This document shows positions 55,581 through 64,000 of a stretch of DNA of 64,000 nt, piece by piece. Source of the DNA: Canna indica (Eukaryota > Streptophyta > Magnoliopsida > Zingiberales > Cannaceae); assembly GCA_034359265.1 (NCBI GenBank), contig CP136898.1, positions 39,393,501 through 39,457,500 on the forward strand, read 5' to 3'. The translations under genes were made by a program, and so were the position numbers. Each line of letters opens with the position of its first letter. Position 1 is the first letter of the stretch. The notes beneath the pieces are model-generated. The model was not told the origin of the DNA. It made no database searches and was given only the letters and a program-made list of their open reading frames with translations.

Positions 55581-56160
55581 CTGCATCACTTTATCTTCTA
55601 AATTCTTTACATTTTTTTGGAGTTGATTTGAATGGTCTTCACTTTGCGATAAAATTTGTAGCTTAGTAAGAGTAACTCCTTTTCCAAGTGCTCTCACTCT
55701 TCCAGGTTTTTCAGGACCAAGTATGTTAGACAAAGCATCACTTTTTATGCTTGTTGCAATACCCACTAATTCATCTTCTTCAACCGAATTCATCTTAGCC
55801 TAAACAAAATAGAAAATTTGTGAAAGTATAAGCAAACATGGAAAATAAATTCTTCAATATTTCAGAGCAAAAATTAAATAAACTTACTATTGTTTTACCA
55901 ACTGAAGTGTTTACAGGTTCTCCATTCTTTTTCATATGTGCTTTAACCCAAATTTTCTTTCTTATAACCAAAGATTGATCGCTACTTTCTTTTTTCTATA
56001 TAAGAACAATGAAAGAGAAAAAAAATTATCTGGTAACTAATAGATTAATAAATAAAGTATTTAAAGTATTTATCATATCTTCTTTCAATCTAGCATATCC
56101 TTTGCGACTAGTTGTATGAGGAAATTGCATGCTCCTCATTTCTCTGAACCTGTTCCTCTT
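55581..56160 (-). pseudogene. TNPA-like exons of CACTA-2, middle to end
   Basis: Minus-strand exons: 56060-56160 (PHTTSRKGYARLKEDMI), about 55895-55995 (IWVKAHMKKNGEPVNTSVGKTI) and 55581-55793 (ILGPEKPGRVRALGKGVTLTKL, then a coiled coil NQLQKNVKNLEDKVMQLR). This order is that of the plant Ptta/En/Spm (Transposase_24) family. The last exon is cut in its coiled coil by the viral segment. Confidence 0.78.
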
Positions 56161-56840
56161 AGACTGCACATTGTGGCATCATTGCCAAATAGCAAATTTT
56201 CATCCGTCTTTTAATTGCAATCATGTAATTGAAAAGTCATTGTTTAAAGAAGACATAAAGCTATTCATATAAAAGTCAATGTTCCATGAGCTATAATGAA
56301 CACAACAACTATGGGTAAGGCAGGAATAATATGGAGTTGGTATATAGGAAGTTGTTGTCCTGACAGGAGAGTAAAACTGCTAATTAAGGAGAGTAAAACT
56401 TATAGGTGTTTGTATATGAATATGTTCTTCCAACAAATCCAGTATGTTCTTCCAACAGATCCAGTGAGAAAGGGATACTTATATTGGACAACTAGATACA
56501 AGATTATCTAGTCTTGTACAGACGTGAACTCCAAAATCAGAGTAAAACTCCAAAATCCACTAGAGAATTAATTCACTAGTTACTAACTAGAGAAGTCATA
56601 CTAACTAGGGATACTTGTACAAGACAACTAGATACTTAATGTTTTCCAACAGATCTGACTGATAATTAAGTATATATATAGTATGCATGAATTCAAACAG
56701 TGGGACCACATAAATGTTAGAGCAAGAATAAATACTTCACAGTGTACACTCATCCAAATTAGGTATATATACAGTATGCATACTTTACAAACAGTGCACC
56801 ATAACTGAGTATCAAAAAACAGAGGCATGTGGGAAACTAT
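56161..56840. other. Intron-like AT-rich stretch in the CACTA-2 TNPA gene
   Basis: No motif. Short local repeats are seen: TATGTTCTTCCAACA(A/G)ATCCAGT near 56421 and 56443, and ACTAGAGAA / ACTAGTTACTAACTAG near 56561-56600. Frames at 56296-56511 and 56628-56828 have no support. Confidence 0.5.
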
Positions 56841-56846
56841 ACAATT

Positions 56847-57374
56847 TCATTTCAATGTAAACCCAACAGTAATTTCAGCACCATAAGTTAATTTTACCTT
56901 AAACCTTTCACTTGATTTGAGCTTGATAAATTGTTTCCAATCAAGAGGTGACTTGATATTTTTAGGCTTCAACTCCATTTGTCCTTTCATACTTTTTGCC
57001 TCTCTAACTTTTTTCACTAATCTTGATTTGGATGCCATCCATAGTTCACTCATTTCCTTTAATATATAATCTTTTTGCCAATCTTGATCTACTTTGTACT
57101 TTTCCTATAATTTCACACCAATTACCAAACTATCATCCAATTATATTTTTTATAGCAATCAACAAAAACCATGTAAAATTTTTTACCTTAACAGCAGCCC
57201 ATAGCACATCTTTCATACCATGAGGAACTTTCCTCCAATCTTCATATGTGAAAGGTAGAATCTCTCTCACTAATGGATCCAAAAATGAAGATAAACTTAT
57301 AGATCCAACACCAATGGGTTGTCCTATCTCATTAAATTGGACTGTAATTCTGTCATAAGGATGAAGCAAACTTG
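56847..57374 (-). pseudogene. TNPA-like exons of CACTA-2, conserved core
   Basis: 57190-57374: LLHPYDRITVQFNEIGQPIG, FLDPLVREILPFTYEDWRKV and DVLWAAVK, the core of Transposase_24-type proteins. 56880-57053: ELWMASKSRLVKKVREAK and DWKQFIKLKSSERFK. Introns with GT/AG borders separate them. The first exon continues on the other side of solo LTR C. Confidence 0.8.
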
Positions 57375-57379
57375 ATTTG

Positions 57380-58284
57380 TGTCACACCCCAACTGAGGGT
57401 AGTGTGATCGGCCAGGGCCCACATCCTGCCCAATAGCCTACTGTCTACACTGACATCAAGAAGCCAAAACATATCGACAGAAAGAAAAACTCAACATACT
57501 TTACAAAAGTTTGCAAGTCACAATATATATAAGTTTTTCTAAACAAGATGAAACATCAACATCAAATTCAAATGGTCAAATATCAAGTTTTACAAAAAAA
57601 AATTTACAATGTCAGTGCAGAAAATAAAACCAACATACCTAAAGACTAGTCTAAGACTCATGGATGCCCCTACGAGATATGACACCGCCTCTGCCCTCCA
57701 GCTGCACCATGTCGACACCAAGCTACTGTTCATGCTCTACAAAAATAGAAATAAACTGTGAGTCTGCTTAGGACTCAATGAGAGTGGCTCAATTGAACCT
57801 CCACATAAGGCTCAGTCATGCATATATATATATATATTACAAGGCAATAAAGGAATGTACAAGGAGGTAAAGGGTGTTTCAAATGCAACTACAGACCCTC
57901 AACGGATCCATCAGTATCCACTATACATGACAACATGCGACCTTGGCTTATCACGCCTCTGGCATCCGTCCCTTGGGCCTACTCATAGTAATATATTCCG
58001 GCTATAGCCGTCCCTACCATATCAGGTAGTATCATACTGGCCATTGGCCACATCATCTCAAGATGCAAGCAAACAATTTTGGGCCGTCGACTAGGATGGC
58101 CACTAGTCTCTGGACACCGTCTAGGGTAAGGATAGCTAGCCCACCCAACTGGGGTTTGGCACCTAGCGGGCCCGCTGGCGCACCTCTACACCCAACTGGC
58201 TGAGCTGAGCATTGGTCATTCCCAACATCCTCGCTCCTCGGCGGACCATCTCAGGCACATTACACAATCAATATCCTAGGGTTT

Positions 58285-58322
<38 letters not shown>

Positions 58323-59929
58323 TTCGGGCCTTTGCCCGTATCTAGCCATGTCCGGCTACCAGGTCAACAATTCATGCCGCCCCTTTTAGTATATGTGCAC
58401 CTATAATCTCTAAGTTTCCAACAATACAAAAGCAGTCATAGAAGTGTTATCGTCTCATATCTAAGTTTCGATAAATGTGCTATGAACATCTAGTGACACC
58501 TTACATGTTACCTAGCTTTCTACACTATCTTAGGTGAGAATTTGCATGAGTCAACCTTGGAATACCATCCAAGGACATTTAGGGCAGCATGCATAATATA
58601 AAGAAAAATGCTCAAATATTACATCATTCATCATATATAATCATAATGCACATACCTAACAATTCTTATACTACCTTAGGAATATTAGCACAATAAGGAG
58701 CAACTATCTAGCATGACAAGGTAGTAATAAGTTTAAATAACATGTATGAATTATAAAACTTGGTAACATTGTCAACATCCAAGTTTAAGGATCAAATTCT
58801 AAGTATGGTTACAATCTAGCATTTCTACAATTCAAATCAATTAAGCTACTTGCTAAGTTTGGTGTTCTTCCTAAGTATTGTCATATCCCTATGTGTGATC
58901 CGTAAGATCATGAAATTTCCATCTAAGGCAAGTCTCTCCTCCTCTCCCCAACCTTGGCTGAACCATGAGCAAGGGAAACCTTGTTCGGCCAAGATCCTTG
59001 GGGTAGGGAAAATGGAAGAGACTTTAGCTATACTTTGTCTCTTCAATTCCACATACTTCTTAAATACCAATGATCAACTTACCCTTCCCCTCACCCTTGG
59101 CCGAGCCCTCTTCATGAATCTTAGGGTTCATTCGGCCACTTCAAGGCGCTTTAGAGGGGACATGCTTCATATTATGAGAGGAGGTCAAAGGACTACATCA
59201 AAACAGTGGTATAAGGGCATCTAAGGGCCTTCTCGCCATCAAGGGATTTGGGAAAAATTTCGGCATGACCTTTCCTCTTTTCGCATGACTCGACAGCCCC
59301 AAAAATACACAAATTGATGATTAAAACAGCGAGATCTGACAAGAAACATCAAAAAATAGTGAGTACATATTGTTGAAATGATGGATCGTCGGGAAAAATC
59401 GTGAGAACTCGACCTATCATCTAGGGTTCGGCCACCCGCCTCCCCCAAACTGTTAAATCCTTAACTACTCACCTAGATCGCCAAGAAATAAGGATCGGGT
59501 GATGACGACTTGAGAATTTCCGATGACGACACGAATTTCGGATCGATCCAAGCCCCAAGCCCCCTCCTTGCACCTCCTCTTTATTCCTTGCGGCCTTATG
59601 CGACTCAATGGTTGAGTTGCACGGCTGCCATATGGGGGGGTTTTATCCCCTCAACCATCTTTCCAAAGATGGTTTCAAGGCTCACTTAAGTCATACTCGG
59701 AACTCGACTCGGGTTCCGACCCAACCCATAACATGACTCGAGTTAACTTAATTTAAGGTATAATTTTATAAAAGGAAAGTTAATTATCCAATAAACTTTA
59801 TGATTCATTAGCCGAGTCATATCTTTTCACTCGAGGCGATCCCGAGGCTCGACTCGACTAACCCCGGGTCGGACACGCTGTACCAAAATAGATTTTTTTT
59901 ATATTAGGAAACTTTTTCCGGGTCTTACA
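57380..59929 (-). repeat. Solo LTR C, 2,550 bp, minus orientation
   Basis: Starts TGTCACACCCCAACTGAGGG and ends GGGTCTTACA; perfect 5-bp duplication ATTTG on both sides (57375-57379, 59930-59934). No internal region. It interrupts a TNPA exon of CACTA-2 between the codons for MCK and SSLLHP, and the reading frame is exactly continuous across when one TSD copy is counted. Close in sequence to LTRs A, D and E. Frames within it (58212-59224, 59239-59448) are not genes. Confidence 0.95.
58286..58322. repeat. AT dinucleotide microsatellite
   Basis: About 17 uninterrupted AT units inside LTR C. LTR A has only five to seven units at the matching place (about 5019-5030), so the expansion is young. 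Confidence 0.9.
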
Positions 59930-59934
59930 ATTTG

Positions 59935-60599
59935 CACATTGTTGGACCTCTCTTTCCTTTCTTCTTGTTTGATGATGAACCAATAGCTTCCGGAGTTGCT
60001 TCTTCCTATGTTTGTAAATCTTCAATAGGTGGCATGTCATCATCTGCTTCCACATGTTGTTTCACATGTAAATCATCAAGAGGTGGGAAGTCATCATCTT
60101 CCACATGTAAATCTTCAATAGGTGGAATGTCATCATCTTCCGCATGTTCTTCCAAGTGTAAATCATCAACATGCGACAACTCATCTTCTTCCACATTTTC
60201 TTCCACAATATGTGGCATGTCATCATCTTCCACAGGTAAATCATCAACATGTGGCAAGTCAGCTTGTTCCACATCTTCCAAATGTACCTCTATGGCTGGC
60301 AAGTCATCATTTTCGACTGCTTCTTCCACATGTACATCTGCAGTCATCTTTTTCCTTCGACCTCTCTTTCCTTTCTTCTTTTTTGATGATTGACCAACAG
60401 ATGGAAAATCATTTGCTTGATTTGCAACATGTACATCTACAACTTCAATTTTCGGAGTAACATCTTCAAGTACAGGTGGCAAGTCATCTTCATTTGGACA
60501 CTTCAAAACTTTATCTCTTCGTATTCTTCTTTTCCTTGTTGCAGCTTGGGGAAATTCATTATGTTTAGACATCATTCTAAGTGATTTTCGTGTAGTCAT
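59935..60599 (-). pseudogene. First exon of the CACTA-2 TNPA-like gene, acidic repeat region
   Basis: Starts MTTRKSLRMMSKHNEF, then a basic patch (KRRIRRDK, KKKKGKRGRRKK), then about ten imperfect copies of a short acidic unit like DDLPHVDDLHVEEHVE, a stop (TAG, 60006-60008), and on to a second basic patch NKKKGKRGPTMC. The last codons join those before 57374 across solo LTR C. The repeat varies in number and is unusual for this protein family as I know it. The stop makes it a pseudogene. Confidence 0.7.
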
Positions 60600-60630
60600 C
60601 TGTAAACATAATATAGTGCATTACACTATA

Positions 60631-60813
60631 TTATTGAGCTATAGTGTCATGGTAGTCTATTTTTTCCACTTGATTAAACTGCTTTACAACTAGTCTAAAC
60701 TTGTACTTCTCAACATTGCAATCAGCTTTAAATTTGGTACTATACACTAATTTGCATTTGATAGTTGCTTTTATCATGATTGAGGATGGCCATATGGAGT
60801 GGTTGGTGCACAA
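60631..60813 (-). pseudogene. Ty1-copia reverse transcriptase scrap
   Basis: The minus frame has VYSTKFKADCNVEKYKFRLV followed by FNQVEKIDYHDT, which resembles the K.K.DG..EKYKARLVAKGF.Q..GIDY..TF block at the start of copia RT (RVT_2). Only this piece of about 60 codons remains, and several conserved residues are changed. Confidence 0.7.
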
Positions 60814-60959
60814 GTTTTACCATTCACCTTTTTGGACCGGTGTAATGCACAAACATTAATCTCCAACGGGTGGCCATATGGATGTGATTATCTTAAGTGC
60901 TCTACAATTAGATTGAGGCATGTACATTGTCTGTGTTTTAGCACTGAGTATTTCATTTT

Positions 60960-61190
60960 TCAGGTATATATAATGCCAAGGTATGGGCTGCACAGCTAGG
61001 TAGCTAAGAATTTTCAGTGGAAGAAAGGTATATATTTTCAGTGGCTATTGAGACTTAGTGACTGATATGCAGTAACATGCTATATACCTATAGTAACAGG
61101 TATATATAATGCCAAGGTATGGGTTGCACAGCTAGGTAGTTGAGAATTTGCAGTAACAGATATATATAATGCCAAGCTTGGATTAGGACA
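60960..61190. repeat. Imperfect tandem repeat in CACTA-2, period near 136
   Basis: AGGTATATATAATGCCAAGG followed by TATGGG(C/T)TGCACAGCTAGGTAG occurs at 60962 and 61098; a shorter third copy starts at 61158. No coding role. Confidence 0.8.
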
Positions 61191-62938
61191 TTTCGATGTT
61201 GTAATAGAAAGAAAAGATTGCTTCTTTGCATTATTAAGATTAGTTAATGTAGATAGCCTGTTCCGTGAGATAGCTTGTTGGTAGCATTCTAATAATGTGA
61301 AATTTTCTTGAAATGGAAAAGAGCTTACATTGACTCTTGTAATATGAGTGCCTACCTATAGATAACTGCAGAGCTTGTTGCTTTTCTGCAAAGGTCTAGT
61401 GCCTGAATTATATTCATTTGCAAGTGTTCCACGACTAGCAATATGAGTGTCTTGTCCAGCAGGATAATTCTTATATATAAATTGATGTATTTGGAACACA
61501 AAGGTTTGAAGGATTTTGGAACACAAAAGTGGATTTTCCTAAAGCACCTAGCTAAGACTACAGAAGTCCTCAAGACTGAGAAAAGTAATTTTTTATGAAA
61601 GAAAAAATGTGGCTCTATAAGATGTGAATATATTTTCACGAAGAAGTGTTTGCAATATCAAATTCATCATTCAACCGGACCCATTTCAGTGGCTGTACAT
61701 ATCAAATTCATCATGCAACAGGAACCCCTTCCAATTGCAGGTGGTGACAATGATTGGTGGTGAGCTAATTTCCATAACAAGCAAACACATGAAATGTCTT
61801 TTTTGGTTCAAAACACAGATAGCTAGATCTGGTTAATCCTAATGGCGGCCATGTTTCATGATCTGGTGGTGACGATTATTGTAAGACTTGTTAAAATTAT
61901 TCATTTGATGGCGAATCAACAAGGAAATTGGTGCTTTCTTTATACTGACACATTCAATTTCTGTTAGAATTTGTTGCCCTGGATTCTTGATTTTAACTCA
62001 AAAACAAGACCTGTTACGTATGAAATCCAGTGAATGGACAAGAGACAGCAGGTTAAACCCAATATTTATAAATAGTGAAATAACTTATAAATTTCCCTCC
62101 CAAATTTCTGAAGTCCCAGCTAAATACATGGTATACTGGTGCTTAACTTTCATGACAACATATGGACAACTTTCTAAGGTCATCATCAAATTAAAAAAAT
62201 CAAAGCAGTATTTATGCCAACTGAAGGAGGGTATTTTATTATTTTGAGGCCCATATAATTCAGCTTTAACTAATATTATCAAGCAAGTTAGGTGACATTG
62301 TCCTATGCTGATGCACAGGTAAAGTTTGTTTGTGGCACACCAAATACATAATTGATCATGACCAAAATAGCGAACAGACAAGATAAGAACAGGATACGTA
62401 TAGGTTCACGAACAACCATAAATCTGCACTTATATCTTTCAAACCAATTACCGCTGTAGCAATCAAAGCAAACTACTAAATTCAATACAACTGCTTTATT
62501 TCAAGAAAAAACAAGTACGTGAACCACGAGCAGAACACCAATAGAACACCAACAACTATAATTAAATACTTGATTAAACTATATGACATGAAAATCAATA
62601 ATATGTAAATATTTTAATGTACCACATAAAGAAGTCGAATTTTAAGTTGATGAACTAAAGGAGAATGCAAAAAAGTTCATTTTGTGAATAAAAATCCAGC
62701 TACTTCCAGAAATGCTTGTTTTGTGTTGTTCTACAAAGTTCAAACCTTGTGTAAATGAAGTAAAAGAGTTGATCAAGCAGTCTACTAGCTCAACTTGTCA
62801 TAAAAAAGAAAGTTATTTATGAACTTCCAAGTGTATTGGCAGTAAAAGAACATAAATGAACATAAAAGAAAGAGAACCTCATACCTATAAAGTGCATTAC
62901 ACAAAAATTTCTTCACAATTTTCTCTTACATACCTAGA
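61191..62938. other. AT-rich spacer between the TNPA gene and the DUF4216 exon
   Basis: No motif in any frame. A doubled ATATCAAATTCATCAT(T/G)CAAC is seen at 61654 and 61698. Frames at 61352-61639, 61987-62247 and 62085-62381 are unsupported. Confidence 0.5.
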
Positions 62939-63490
62939 CTATTTGTTTATGTCATAATTGGTCAATTCAACTATATTATCATGTTGTGACATGAATTGTG
63001 TATCTTCATTCTCAATATATTCTTCTAAGTCATAGAAGTCTCTTGGTGGAGCTTTAAGCACAATATACCAATTGGATGTTTCACTTTCTCTTTCATAAAA
63101 CACTTGCTTTGCTTGTGATGCTAAAATAAAAGAATTCCTCTCAAATTGACTTTGACCCACATGTAAATTGACAAGTGTCAAACCTTCTTCAATCTTAATC
63201 TCATTAGGAACACTTGCCCAATTACATTTAAATAGTAGAACTAACAATAAAAAATAATAAAAAATAATTATTTCTCTTATCACCCCATAATAAGAAACCA
63301 CATCAACAACTTGAGCATTATCTCTTGCGCTTGACCTACAAACAGTTGTTGCTTCAAGCATATCACCACTATTTTGTGTTGAATTCTCAACATCCTTTGT
63401 GTGAAATTGTTGGTCATTGATAACATATTTTTTGTAAGATAGAATATTATTTTTAGGTCCAAAAGAAAGCACCCATAATGTATTTGACAC
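62939..63490 (-). CDS. DUF4216 exon of the CACTA-2 TNP2 gene
   Basis: The frame begins SNTLWVLSFGPKNNILSYKK, matching the start of the equivalent exon of CACTA-1 (LRALSWGPDRRVQYYKR), then YYGVIREII, LLFKCNW, NSFILASQAKQVFYE and NWYIVLKAPPRDFYD. A hydrophobic insertion IFYYFLLL replaces the usual ELEY region. The start codon is not the gene start, since it follows an intron. TNP2 itself should lie to the right, outside the window or beyond LTR D. Confidence 0.75.
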   Translation of the reverse strand: MSNTLWVLSFGPKNNILSYKKYVINDQQFHTKDVENSTQNSGDMLEATTVCRSSARDNAQVVDVVSYYGVIREIIIFYYFLLLVLLFKCNWASVPNEIKIEEGLTLVNLHVGQSQFERNSFILASQAKQVFYERESETSNWYIVLKAPPRDFYDLEEYIENEDTQFMSQHDNIVELTNYDINK

Positions 63491-63781
63491 ATCACTATCA
63501 CTATAGTCAGCTTGAATCTACCAACAACAAGAGAGAAAAAAAGTGTAAATAATTATTTATTTGGAATATATAGACATTTAGTAAAAATTCAGAATTCAGA
63601 CTTCTAACTTTTTGAGTAAACCATTGAGTAAATTGTTCTGAATGTCTCTTCCATAACAAACTTGTATTTCTTTCAAGTCATTTCTTTATTTGTTTTAGTT
63701 CCTCCAAATGCATTCTAATATAAGACATAAATTAATTTCAAATTCTAAAAGTTTGCATTGATGTATAAACAAGTAATGAAA
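63491..63781 (-). other. Intron or exon remnants upstream of the DUF4216 exon
   Basis: The minus strand near 63600-63680 reads peptide resembling the WF..HI... end of the DUF4218 region (EQFTQWFTQKVRSL-like), so a short TNP2 exon probably lies here. The TSD candidate of LTR D (TGAAA at 63777-63781) follows. Confidence 0.45.
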
Positions 63782-64000
63782 TGTCACACCCCGACTGAGG
63801 GTAGTGTGATCGGCCAGGGCCCACGTCCTGCCCTGTAGCCTACTGTCTACACTGACATTAAAAAACCAAAACATATCGACTGAAAGGAAATTAACATACT
63901 TTATAAAAAGTTTGCAAGTCACAATATATATAAGTTTTTCAAAACAAGAAGAAACATTAACATCAAATCCAAATGGTTAAATATCAAGTTTTATGATTCT
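63782..64000 (-). repeat. LTR D, start only
   Basis: TGTCACACCCCGACTGAGGGTAG at 63782 and the following 218 bases match LTR A almost without change. The element runs past the window end, so solo or full status is unknown. Confidence 0.9.

Larger units (their letters stand above)
50013..64000 (-). mobile_element. CACTA-2: second En/Spm element, right end outside the window
   Basis: Starts CACTACTACAATAAGC exactly where copia LTR homology stops, with TTG before it as the likely 3-bp duplication. Subterminal words differ from CACTA-1 (TAGCA/TGCTAT types, for example 50100-50420). Minus-strand genes: a TNPA-like gene in pieces (51295-60599) and a DUF4216 exon (62939-63490); TNP2 should follow to the right. 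Inserted into it are a pararetrovirus segment, solo LTR C and LTR D. Confidence 0.85.

Noticed and set aside
58286..58322. AT run considered as a transposon target or origin
   Set aside because: It is a plain microsatellite expanded within LTR C; the other LTR copies have a shorter run at the same place.
60122..60460. Ser/Cys- and His-rich plus-strand frames over 59932-60460
   Set aside because: Shadows of the acidic repeat exon on the minus strand.
1..64000. Search for bacterial-type features (operons, CRISPR, riboswitches)
   Set aside because: All recognisable genes are plant transposon or pararetrovirus genes with introns; no array of spaced repeats with unique spacers is present.

Overview
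This window is intergenic DNA from a flowering plant and consists almost entirely of transposable elements. I find no intact host gene, rRNA, tRNA or CRISPR array. The plant assignment rests on several element types: long Ty3-gypsy LTRs starting TGTAAGACCC or TGTAATACCC, Tat-type gag, SIRE-like copia ends, En/Spm (CACTA) transposons with TNP2/TNPA proteins, a hAT MITE, a badnavirus-like endogenous pararetrovirus, and a fragment of plant class XI myosin. The species cannot be named from the sequence.

Layout. 1-4.1 kb: remnant of a Tat-clade gypsy element (LTR end, PBS, broken gag, protease trace, then an array of about seven 110-bp repeats). 4.1-16.7 kb: two minus-strand chromodomain-type gypsy elements. 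A has one 2.5-kb LTR plus an integrase piece. B has two LTRs, a PBS and a complete gag-AP-RT-RH-INT order, but key residues are lost in AP, RT, RNase H and the integrase zinc finger. 16.7-22.5 kb: pieces of a second LTR family, F on plus and H and K on minus. 22.5-23.0 kb: a 581-bp hAT MITE with an 8-bp target duplication. 23.0-25.2 kb: degenerate sequence.

From 25.2 kb to the end the elements form a nested stack. The outer host is a SIRE-like copia element (5' LTR 25244-26563, 3' LTR starting 49152) that has lost most of its coding part. A gypsy LTR (G) sits just after the copia gag start and is split by a complete 15.9-kb CACTA transposon (CACTA-1, 28261-44145, perfect 13-bp ends, 3-bp duplication GTA). 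CACTA-1 carries a TNP2 transposase, a DUF4216 exon and a TNPA-like gene on the minus strand. On its plus strand it carries about 16 exons, with splice sites, of the tail of a class XI myosin: a captured host gene fragment that is now a pseudogene. A solo gypsy LTR (E, duplication TCTCA) lies in the copia 3' region.

The copia 3' LTR is cut at 50013 by a second CACTA (CACTA-2), whose other end lies outside the window. CACTA-2 is itself interrupted by a rearranged pararetrovirus segment (about 51876-55580), by solo LTR C (57380-59929, duplication ATTTG, splitting a TNPA exon) and by LTR D at the window edge.

The most notable observations are the myosin XI tail captured by CACTA-1, the pararetrovirus with a surviving promoter and primer site but an inverted protease segment, and a splice-donor/acceptor pair kept in many divergent gypsy LTRs, which suggests a leader intron inside the LTR.
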